Source: a bacterium (GTDB lineage: Bacteria > Armatimonadota > Fimbriimonadia > Fimbriimonadales > GBS-DC). From it: a stretch of 5,090 nucleotides of DNA. This document shows positions 1 through 5,084 of this stretch, piece after piece. How positions within the stretch are numbered: position 1 is the stretch's first letter; every line of letters begins with the position of its first letter. The DNA is taken from assembly GCA_029335935.2 (NCBI GenBank), contig JARJMV020000314.1, positions 1-5,090 of the forward strand. The letters run 5' to 3'. The notes beneath the pieces were generated by a model. It did no database searches. It saw only the letters and a list, made by a program, of their open reading frames with translations, and was not told the DNA's origin. Made by a program: the position numbers and the translations under genes.

Positions 1-135
1 ATAGCGACTGGGGGCTATGTGATGGGGGTAGTTTCGGTGGTGCTTTCGCTGCTGGTCGCCTGCTGTGGGCTATGGGGGGTCGTAGGGATTATCGGTGTTA
101 TGTTCTATCCGCTCTTTCGCGGGGGAAGTTTTTAG
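1..135 (+). CDS. C-terminal tail of an unidentified membrane protein (partial, 5' end outside window)
   Basis: Reading from base 1 there are 44 open codons and a TAG stop at 133-135. Almost all of the peptide is hydrophobic: residues 7-39 of the fragment (VMGVVSVVLSLLVACCGLWG, then VVGIIGVMFYPLF) could be one long or two short membrane helices with a CCG turn. It ends in a short polar tail, RGGSF. No charged residue occurs before R40. I do not recognise the family; a DUF4190-like small membrane protein is one possibility but is not supported by a diagnostic motif. An internal ATG at 22-24 with a run of G upstream could instead start a very short protein, and LVAC (fragment residues 18-21) resembles a lipobox, although the hydrophobic stretch continues past it. 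The stop lies 36 bases before the hydrolase start, in the same reading frame, so co-transcription with the next two genes is likely. Confidence 0.5.
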   Translation: MATGGYVMGVVSVVLSLLVACCGLWGVVGIIGVMFYPLFRGGSF

Positions 136-149
136 CAGGAAGGGCGGGA

Positions 150-165
150 CGAACGCCGAAATTGG
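150..165 (+). repeat. Leader box, copy 1 (CGAACGCCGAAATTGG)
   Basis: This 16-base string lies 6 bases before the hydrolase ATG at 172. A copy differing only by one missing A lies 10 bases before the start of the minus-strand membrane gene (2886-2900, minus strand). Both occupy the position where a Shine-Dalgarno would be expected, and neither gene has a good one. The function is unknown. Options are a dispersed repeat, a translation-related leader element, or coincidence. Confidence 0.4.
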
Positions 166-171
166 CTTTTG

Positions 172-1299
172 ATGTCCATCGTAGCCCGACATCGGTTGCC
201 CGAGGAGACGCGCGGTTTGTGGGTCGTGCGCACCTCGCTGGTCTCGCCGCGCTCGATTGAGCGCGTGGTGCAGTTAGCGTCGCGCTACGGCTACAACGCG
301 CTGTTTGTGCAGGTGCGTGGGCGCGGCGACGCCTACTACCGCTCCAGCTATGAGCCGCGCGCGGAGACGTTGGCGGGTCAACCAGCGGATTTCGACCCGT
401 TGGGCTACCTGCTGCAGTGCGCCGACGGCGTCGGGCTTCAAATCCACGCCTGGCTGAATGTGTTCTATGTGTGGAGCCAGCCACGACCGCCGCGCAGTCG
501 CCAGCATGTGATTAGTCGCCGTCCCCAGTGGATTGCACGCGACCGCCACGAGCGCTACCAGATGACCACCGCAGGCAAGGTGGAGGGCGTCTACCTGTGT
601 CCGAGCAACCCGAATGTGCAGGCGCACACGCTGCAGGTGTTCGCGGAGGTCGCGCAGCGGTATCCGCAGCTGGACGGGCTCCATCTGGACTATGTGCGCT
701 ATCCTTACGAGGGCTACTGCTACTGCGCAGGTTGCCGCGCGCGGTTTCGGAACGCGATGGCAGAGCGCGTCACTGCTGCGCGTCGCGCCACTTTAGACCG
801 TCAGGCGGCAGGGCGCAACCCCCTCGCTTGGATGGAAGCCTTTCCTGAGGCATGGGACGAGTGGCGACGCGAGCAGGTGAGCGCGTTCGTGCAGCGGTTC
901 AGCCGTCAATCCCGTCAGGTGAACCCCAACCTCATCCTCTCGGCGGCGGTGTGGCACGACGCCCTCAGCGCCGCGCACCACAAGTTCCAAGATTGGCGAC
1001 GCTGGCTGCACAGCGACTGGCTCGACACGGTGCTGCCGATGGCGTATGACCGCGACACCGCCGTCGTGCAGCGTCAAGCGGCGCAGGCGATGGCGCAAGC
1101 GGACGGACGCCCCGTGATTGTGGGCATCGGCGCATGGCAAATCTCGCCCGACAGCGCCGTCAACAAAATCCGCGCGGTGCGACGCCACGCCGCGCGCGGG
1201 TTCTGCCTCTTCTCCTACGACGTCGTCACCCAAAGCGGCGCGAGCGAGACCTACCTGCGCCAAATCGAAGGCGAGGTGAACCCCAAACCTTTCGGCTAA
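172..1299 (+). CDS. GHL10/DUF187 family glycosyl hydrolase-like protein (YngK/DigH type)
   Basis: This is a predicted TIM-barrel glycosidase-like enzyme of 375 residues. Family landmarks appear in order: TRGLWVV (13-19) at the first strand, FVQVRGRGDAYYRSSYEP (46-62), HAWLNVF (92-98), CPSNPNV (143-149), GLHLDYVRYP (169-178) with Asp173 as the likely conserved acid, a CYCAGC cysteine cluster (183-188), LPMAYDRD (287-294) and GFCLFSYD (343-350). E. coli DigH (YddW), of this family, cleaves glycan strands of peptidoglycan that lack stem peptides; the B. subtilis YngK substrate is not known to me. ATG at 172 is preferred over an adjacent in-frame TTG at 169. There is no other start back to the TAG at 133, and the nearest purine run (AGGAAGGG, 137-144) is too far away to serve as a normal ribosome binding site. 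No signal peptide is visible, unlike many exported relatives. The gene sits 17 bases upstream of a beta-lactamase-fold hydrolase, so they are probably co-expressed. The family assignment is firm; the substrate is inferred. Confidence 0.9.
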   Translation: MSIVARHRLPEETRGLWVVRTSLVSPRSIERVVQLASRYGYNALFVQVRGRGDAYYRSSYEPRAETLAGQPADFDPLGYLLQCADGVGLQIHAWLNVFYVWSQPRPPRSRQHVISRRPQWIARDRHERYQMTTAGKVEGVYLCPSNPNVQAHTLQVFAEVAQRYPQLDGLHLDYVRYPYEGYCYCAGCRARFRNAMAERVTAARRATLDRQAAGRNPLAWMEAFPEAWDEWRREQVSAFVQRFSRQSRQVNPNLILSAAVWHDALSAAHHKFQDWRRWLHSDWLDTVLPMAYDRDTAVVQRQAAQAMAQADGRPVIVGIGAWQISPDSAVNKIRAVRRHAARGFCLFSYDVVTQSGASETYLRQIEGEVNPKPFG

Positions 1300-1301
1300 A
1301 C

Positions 1302-1305
1302 GGAG
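1302..1305 (+). promoter_or_regulatory. Weak Shine-Dalgarno GGAG for the serine hydrolase
   Basis: GGAG lies 11 bases before ATG 1317, in the short gap just after the upstream TAA. The spacing is long but usable. It helps choose ATG 1317 over the open in-frame extension that runs back to 1134 inside the hydrolase gene. Confidence 0.4.
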
Positions 1306-1316
1306 CGACGAGAACT

Positions 1317-2366
1317 ATGCCTACGGTAGAGCGCGTGATTCAGGATGCGATTGAGCAGCAGATTTTCCCCAGCGCGGTGTGCGCCGTGCTGCTGGGTGGG
1401 CGTGTTAAGTATCAAGGCGCGTTCGGCAAGCCCGACCCACGCGCCGACAGCGACGCCAACCCCGCCGCCGTCTACGACCTCGCCTCGCTGACCAAACCCA
1501 TCAGCACCAGCACGCTCGCGCTGATTGCGTTGGAGGAGGGAAAACTTACGCTGGAGACCCCAATCACGCGCTTCTTCCCCGACGCGAAGCACCTATCGGG
1601 CGTGCAGGTGAAGCATCTGCTGACCCACACATCGGGGCTACCTGCGTGGCGACCGTTTTACAAGGCCGCCCGCTCGCGCGCGGCGGTTCTGGAGGCGGTG
1701 CTGCAAACGCCGCGCACGCGCCCACCCGCACAGGGCTACACCTACAGCGATTTGGGCTATATCCTGATGGGCGCGATCCTGGAGCGCGTTTACGAGCAGT
1801 CGCAGGCGGAGCTGTTCCGCGTTAAGATTGCCGAGCCGCTGGGCATGGCGTCGACCGCCTACTGCCCGCCCGCCGAGTGGCAACCACGCATCGCGCCCAC
1901 CGCACACTCCGAGAGCCGACCGGAGGCAATCCTGCGCGGCGAAGCGCACGACGAGAACGCGCACGCGATGGACGGCGTCGCGGGACACGCCGGGCTGTTC
2001 GGCTCGCTGGAAGACCTCATCCGCTACGCCCGCATGCTGCTGAGCGGTGGACGCCCCATCCTTTCCTACTACTCGGTTCAACTGATGCTCACCCCCCAAG
2101 CGCCCGTGGGTAGTCAGTCGCCCAGCATGCATACGCTGGGACTGTTCGCGCATCCGAACCCGCTGCTACCGCGCGGCGACCTGTTCCCCGTGCGCTGCGT
2201 TGGGCACTCAGGCTTCACAGGCACGGTCATGCTGTTCGACCCGCAGGTGGAGATGGCGGTCGTCCTACTCACGAACCATGTCTACTACTCGCGCGAGAAG
2301 GAGGCTTACTTAGACTACCGACGACGCATTCTCAACGCGCTCGCGGCGCAGGTCGGCGAGGTCTAA
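1317..2366 (+). CDS. Serine hydrolase, beta-lactamase/S12 superfamily (AmiE/YbbE-like)
   Basis: The product has 349 residues and the three active-site motifs of penicillin-recognising serine hydrolases: SxxK as Ser57-Leu-Thr-Lys60, YxN-like as Tyr143-Ser-Asp145, and the KTG equivalent as His297-Ser-Gly299. Other family hallmarks are HLLTHTSGLPAW (100-111) and HDENAHAMDGVAGHAGLFGS (211-230). The latter resembles the segment I associate with B. subtilis AmiE (YbbE), an N-acetylmuramyl-L-alanine amidase of muropeptide rescue, and with beta-lactamase domains fused to NagZ. The Asp in YSD instead of Asn, and HSG instead of KTG, fit the esterase/amidase/carboxypeptidase side of the superfamily rather than true class C antibiotic beta-lactamases. 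No signal peptide is visible, which suggests a cytoplasmic enzyme. The frame is open upstream to 1134, but that extension overlaps the preceding gene and carries no conserved sequence. The TAA stop overlaps the stop of the convergent membrane gene. Exact substrate is uncertain: a muropeptide amidase, a D-Ala peptidase or an esterase are all possible. Confidence 0.88.
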   Translation: MPTVERVIQDAIEQQIFPSAVCAVLLGGRVKYQGAFGKPDPRADSDANPAAVYDLASLTKPISTSTLALIALEEGKLTLETPITRFFPDAKHLSGVQVKHLLTHTSGLPAWRPFYKAARSRAAVLEAVLQTPRTRPPAQGYTYSDLGYILMGAILERVYEQSQAELFRVKIAEPLGMASTAYCPPAEWQPRIAPTAHSESRPEAILRGEAHDENAHAMDGVAGHAGLFGSLEDLIRYARMLLSGGRPILSYYSVQLMLTPQAPVGSQSPSMHTLGLFAHPNPLLPRGDLFPVRCVGHSGFTGTVMLFDPQVEMAVVLLTNHVYYSREKEAYLDYRRRILNALAAQVGEV

Positions 2367-2875
2367 TCCCCACGAACCAACCAGTCTTGCCCGTACCGCT
2401 CGGCTATCTTCGGGCGCGTGAGGAAATAGAACGCGAAGATCGGGAACAGATAGCCGGGCAATAGGCGCGGCGCGGGTCGTTCCCGACTCGGCAGGTTCAA
2501 CGACTGCCGATAGCGCGCATATACCGCTGTATCCAGCACAAGGCGATCAACAACTGCCCACGCAATCGCCAAAACCGCATAAATCATCATGAGTCGCCAA
2601 CCGATGGGTTTGAGGCGCAACAACTGCGCCGAGCCGACGAGCAGCACGGTCGCGATCCCTGCCTGTATCCACAGAACCACTGCGCCTGTGCGTCGGAAAT
2701 CGGCGTTCTCCAACGCCTGCAAATATCGCTCAGAGAGCATCTCGCGGGCGATGCTGGCGAGCCACTCGTGCGCCACCAGCATCGCGACGCCGCCCACCAG
2801 TCCCAAGAGCATCGCTGCCACGCCCCACACCACTCCTATCAGACCGATTACCCTTATCGAGGTTGGAACTCTCAT
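2363..2875 (-). CDS. Hypothetical integral membrane protein with four predicted helices
   Basis: The product has 170 residues. Hydrophobic segments lie at about residues 7-34 (GLIGVVWGVAAMLLGLVGGV core), 63-86, 91-110 and 139-152. They are separated by a polar, charged stretch (41-62, REMLSERYLQALENADFRR) and a basic loop rich in Arg and Pro (121-138, SLNLPSRERPAPR). The end, FLTRPKIAERYGQ, resembles the tail of many small uncharacterised membrane proteins that close with a TRP-x-(I/V) motif after the last helix. I do not recognise a named family and propose no function. ATG 2875 has only a G-rich tract before it (GGTGGGG), and the conserved 15-base leader box lies 10 bases upstream. The gene is divergent from the histidine kinase, 105 bases away, and convergent with the serine hydrolase, with a four-base stop-stop overlap. 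Possible co-regulation with the kinase is only a positional inference. Confidence 0.75.
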   Translation of the reverse strand: MRVPTSIRVIGLIGVVWGVAAMLLGLVGGVAMLVAHEWLASIAREMLSERYLQALENADFRRTGAVVLWIQAGIATVLLVGSAQLLRLKPIGWRLMMIYAVLAIAWAVVDRLVLDTAVYARYRQSLNLPSRERPAPRLLPGYLFPIFAFYFLTRPKIAERYGQDWLVRGD

Positions 2876-2885
2876 CGCCGCCCCA

Positions 2886-2900
2886 CCAATTCGGCGTTCG
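2886..2900 (-). repeat. Leader box, copy 2 (CGAACGCCGAATTGG on the minus strand)
   Basis: Read on the minus strand, this is the same as the box at 150-165 apart from one missing A. It ends 10 bases before the ATG of the membrane protein gene. The shared position just before two start codons makes it more notable than a random match. Confidence 0.4.
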
Positions 2901-2903
2901 CTT

Positions 2904-2918
2904 GAGGTATCCTACCTC
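2904..2918. promoter_or_regulatory. Inverted repeat GAGGTA-TCC-TACCTC, candidate operator
   Basis: The two 6-base arms (2904-2909 and 2913-2918) are perfectly complementary around a TCC centre. The element lies 28 bases upstream of the minus-strand ATG and 62 bases upstream of the kinase ATG. That is a suitable place for a dimeric regulator acting on either or both divergent genes. No direct evidence of binding exists, and 6-base arms can arise by chance. Confidence 0.3.
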
Positions 2919-2954
2919 TGCGCTCGTGTGACGATGCTTTGGGGAGTAGTCCAA

Positions 2955-2968
2955 GCGCTTCAGAGCGC
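2955..2968 (+). other. Small hairpin GCGCT-TCAG-AGCGC in the kinase leader
   Basis: Five perfect GC-rich base pairs close a four-base loop, ending directly against the Shine-Dalgarno run that starts at 2969. The left arm also lies inside the 8-base palindrome AAGCGCTT (2953-2960). A stem in this position could modulate ribosome access, but it is short. Confidence 0.3.
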
Positions 2969-2976
2969 AGGGAGAG
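2969..2976 (+). promoter_or_regulatory. Shine-Dalgarno AGGGAGAG for the histidine kinase
   Basis: A purine-rich run with GGAG at 2971-2974 leaves a 6-base spacer to ATG 2981. It fixes the start at 2981 rather than the in-frame TTG at 2939, which would add 14 unconserved residues and lacks a ribosome binding site. Confidence 0.75.
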
Positions 2977-2980
2977 TTCC

Positions 2981-4513
2981 ATGACTGACCAACCTGAGGC
3001 ATCGGCAGCCAGCGCGCCTCAACTAAGCGCGGAGCACCAGCTACGCCTGATTTTGACGCAGTTGCCTGCGATTACTTGGACCGTCGATCGCGAGCTGCGC
3101 TGTACCTCCTGCCATGGGGCGGGGTTGAACGCACTGGGACTGACGGAGAGCGCAGTCATCGGCGCGACACTGAGCGAGTTTTTCCATGCCGCACCCGATT
3201 CCAGCCCGATTGCAGCGCACCAACGCGCGTTGCAAGGCGAGTCGGTAGAGTTCGAGTATCGTTGGAAGCAGCGTCTGTATCAGGTACGCCTGCAGCCGCT
3301 GCACGACCCCGAGGATGGCATCGTGGGCGTGTTGGGGTTAGCCGTCGACATTACTGAGATCCAACACCTTCAAGAGCAGTTAGAGCAATCGACGCGCTTG
3401 GAAAGTATCGGGCGGTTGGCAGGCGGAATCGCACACGATTTTAATAATGTGTTGGCAGCCATCAGCGGCTATGCGGAGCTGGCGCAGCTCCAGCTGCCCG
3501 AACAGTCGCCTGCCCACGACCACCTGCGCCACATTCTCGAAGCGGTGCAGCACGCCAGTCAATTAGTGAGCCATCTCTTGGCGTTCGCCCAGCGGCGTGT
3601 GATTGCCCCGCAAGCCCTAAGCATCAACGAGCATTTAGAGCAGCTCATGCCGTTCCTGCAGCGCGTGCTGGGTGAGGATGTGCAACTGCACTGCATGTTA
3701 GACCCCGAGACTGGCAATGTGCGGGCGGACCCCATTCAGCTGGAGCAGGTGTTGATGAACCTCGCCTCGAATGCGCGCCACGCGATGCCCAACGGCGGGA
3801 AACTGACTATCGAGACACAGAGTGTGGTCTTAGACCACACCTATACGCAGCTGCATCGGGGCGTGCTACCTGGCGAGTATGTGCTGATAACTCTTACCGA
3901 CACTGGGCACGGGATCGCGCCTGAACACTTACCCCACATTTTCGAACCGTTCTACTCGGCGCGACAGGGCGGTACAGGCACGGGCTTGGGCTTGGCGACG
4001 GTCTATGGGATTGTCAATCAAGCGAAGGGGCATATCTGGGTCTACAGCGAGCCGGATCGCGGCACAACCTTCAAGATTTACCTGCCCCGTATCGAGGATC
4101 CTGCTCAGCCGTTGCCTGTTCGCGCGACACCGGCACCGATCGAAAGCGGCAGCGGCGTGGTATTGGTGGTGGAGGACAATCCCGATGTGCGCGAGACGAT
4201 GGGCGAGATGTTGCGCTTGCTGGGTTATCGCGTGTTGTTGGCAAGCCATCCACGGGAGGCGTTGCCGCTTGCCGCCGCTAACACGATTGACCTGCTGATT
4301 ACCGATGTGGTATTGCCTCAGATGCGCGGCTCCGAGTTGGCACATACCTTGACCGTGATGCAGCCCGACCTCAAAGTGCTGTTTGTGTCGGGCTACACTG
4401 AGAACGCCGTGATTGAGCAGGGCGAGCTGAAGCCGGGCGTGGCGTTTCTCGCGAAGCCGTTCACGATGGCGCAGCTCTCGGCAAAGGTGAAAGCGACGCT
4501 CGAGCGTGATTAG
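2981..4513 (+). CDS. Soluble PAS-containing hybrid histidine kinase (PAS-HisKA-HATPase_c-REC)
   Basis: The product has 510 residues and no membrane helix, so it should sense an intracellular signal. Domains in order are PAS (about 17-128, ending in the typical GLAVDITEIQ), a short coiled linker (128-142), HisKA (about 140-205), HATPase_c (about 250-370) and a C-terminal receiver (about 392-508). The H-box is GGIAHDFNN with phospho-acceptor His152, the AHDFNN type often found in hybrid kinases. The ATP-binding boxes are intact: N-box with Asn260 and Asn264, G1 DTGHG (307-311), F-box FEPF (321-324) and G2 GTGTGLGL (331-338). The receiver has Glu398/Asp399, phospho-acceptor Asp442, Ser470 and Lys492 (AKPF), so it should be active. 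The PAS domain carries a CxxCH string at Cys41-Cys44-His45. No HPt domain, output domain or separate response regulator is encoded nearby, so its partner must be elsewhere or the receiver acts as a phosphate sink. Its stop overlaps that of the convergent efp by four bases. Confidence 0.93.
   Translation: MTDQPEASAASAPQLSAEHQLRLILTQLPAITWTVDRELRCTSCHGAGLNALGLTESAVIGATLSEFFHAAPDSSPIAAHQRALQGESVEFEYRWKQRLYQVRLQPLHDPEDGIVGVLGLAVDITEIQHLQEQLEQSTRLESIGRLAGGIAHDFNNVLAAISGYAELAQLQLPEQSPAHDHLRHILEAVQHASQLVSHLLAFAQRRVIAPQALSINEHLEQLMPFLQRVLGEDVQLHCMLDPETGNVRADPIQLEQVLMNLASNARHAMPNGGKLTIETQSVVLDHTYTQLHRGVLPGEYVLITLTDTGHGIAPEHLPHIFEPFYSARQGGTGTGLGLATVYGIVNQAKGHIWVYSEPDRGTTFKIYLPRIEDPAQPLPVRATPAPIESGSGVVLVVEDNPDVRETMGEMLRLLGYRVLLASHPREALPLAAANTIDLLITDVVLPQMRGSELAHTLTVMQPDLKVLFVSGYTENAVIEQGELKPGVAFLAKPFTMAQLSAKVKATLERD
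3822..3840. repeat. Perfect 9+9 inverted repeat inside the kinase gene
   Basis: Arms GTGTGGTCT (3822-3830) and AGACCACAC (3832-3840) are exact reverse complements around a single T. The element falls in the HATPase-coding part, over the codons for Ser281 to Thr287 (SVVLDHT). It is the strongest perfect inverted repeat I noticed in the window. There is no T tract after it, so it does not look like an intrinsic terminator. Confidence 0.5.
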
Positions 4514-4533
4514 CCGCCTTTGCGCACACGCTC
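4502..4533. other. Stem-loop spanning the convergent kinase/efp stops
   Basis: GAGCGTG (4502-4508) pairs perfectly with CACGCTC (4527-4533) around an 18-base loop that contains both stop codons. The left arm also belongs to a 12-base perfect palindrome, ACGCTCGAGCGT (4496-4507). No T run follows on either strand, so a canonical Rho-independent terminator is not supported; a role in bidirectional 3'-end formation or stability is only a possibility. Confidence 0.3.
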
Positions 4534-5079
4534 AACATACGCGCCCGTGCGCGTGTTCACCTTCAGCAGGTCGCCCACCTCGATATGGAAGGGCACTTGG
4601 ATGACCGCGCCTGTTTCGAGCTTGGCAGGTTTCGAGCCGCCCGACGCGGTGTCGCCGCGGAAGTTCGGGTCGGTCTCCGCCACGGTCAACTCCACAAAGT
4701 CGGGCACATCCGCGCCGACAATTTGGTCGTTGTGATACAGCAGGTACACCTCCATGCCATCTTTAAGGAACTTCGCGCCATCGCCGAACTGCGCTTCGGG
4801 CACATGGATCTGGTCGAAGGTGTAGGCGTCCATCACCACCCACTCGTCGCCATCGCGATAGAGGGTCTGCATCTGCTTGCGCTCCAAGTAGGCTTGAGGG
4901 AACCGCTCGCCCGACTTGAAAGTGCGCTCGAAAATCGCGCCGTCGCGCAACCGTTTCAGGCGCGCCCGCACAATCGCGCTGCCGCGCCCCTGATGCGACT
5001 GCTGATAATCTAAGACTGTGTGTATCTCATCGTCTATGATAATGTTCAACCCGCTGCGAAAATCGCTCGTGTCGACCAT
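4510..5079 (-). CDS. efp: Translation elongation factor P
   Basis: EF-P binds between the P and E sites of ribosomes stalled at polyproline and stimulates peptide bond formation. The product has 189 residues, the normal length. It begins TSDFRSGLNI (4-13) and has the N-terminal KOW-like domain (about 3-60), a central OB domain (about 66-125) and a C-terminal OB domain (about 130-187). The family signature is intact at 150-169: KPA, TGAV, QVP and a final VG. The functional loop reads HQGRGSA (29-35), placing Arg32 at the tip, the residue that is Arg in Thermus and in EarP-type EF-P and Lys in E. coli-type EF-P. The surrounding sequence (ERTFKSGERF, GDTASGGSKPAKLETGAV) looks most like the Thermus-type form, so Arg32 alone does not imply rhamnosylation. 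ATG 5079 follows AGGAGG with a 5-base spacer. The promoter and anything upstream lie outside the window. Identification is very secure. Confidence 0.97.
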   Translation of the reverse strand: MVDTSDFRSGLNIIIDDEIHTVLDYQQSHQGRGSAIVRARLKRLRDGAIFERTFKSGERFPQAYLERKQMQTLYRDGDEWVVMDAYTFDQIHVPEAQFGDGAKFLKDGMEVYLLYHNDQIVGADVPDFVELTVAETDPNFRGDTASGGSKPAKLETGAVIQVPFHIEVGDLLKVNTRTGAYVERVRKGG

Positions 5080-5084
5080 ACTTG

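Larger units (their letters stand above)
2876..2980. promoter_or_regulatory. Divergent intergenic region with presumed promoters for the membrane protein and the kinase
   Basis: These 105 bases separate two divergent starts, so both promoters, or at least the kinase promoter, should be here. I could not find a convincing -35/-10 pair on either strand. TTGAGG (2902-2907) and TATCCT (2908-2913) look promoter-like in isolation but are not correctly spaced with a partner. The region contains the leader box (2886-2900), an inverted repeat (2904-2918) and a small hairpin (2955-2968). Confidence 0.5.

Noticed and set aside
98..684. Long minus-strand open frames opposite the glycosyl hydrolase gene
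   Set aside because: They are Arg/Ala/His-rich mirror products of GC-rich coding sequence with no recognisable domain, and the plus frame is clearly a conserved family.
1134..1316. Upstream in-frame extension of the serine hydrolase starting at ATG 1134
   Set aside because: It overlaps the hydrolase gene by more than 160 bases, its predicted residues are Arg-rich and unlike the family, and ATG 1317 sits right after the preceding stop with a possible GGAG before it.
1317..2366. Antibiotic-resistance class C beta-lactamase
   Set aside because: The YSD and HSG motifs instead of YxN and KTG, the lack of a signal peptide, and the AmiE-like HDENA and GVAGHAGLF segments point to a housekeeping hydrolase.
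2939..2980. TTG start adding 14 residues to the kinase
   Set aside because: There is no ribosome binding site before it, while ATG 2981 has AGGGAGAG at good spacing.
3101..3115. True c-type cytochrome domain
   Set aside because: A single CxxCH within an otherwise standard PAS sequence in a protein without export signal is not enough; kept only as a possible sensing feature.
3475..3491. Inverted repeat GGAGCTG-GCG-CAGCTCC in the kinase gene, overlapping another (3484-3497)
   Set aside because: It arises from repeated Leu/Gln/Ala codons (AELAQLQL) in the HisKA helix; codon repetition explains it adequately.
4496..4533. Rho-independent terminator for the kinase or efp
   Set aside because: Stems exist, but no T run follows on either strand and the sequence is coding on both sides.
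4520..5013. Plus-strand open frames opposite efp
   Set aside because: Elongation factor P on the minus strand is unmistakable; these are opposite-strand shadows.
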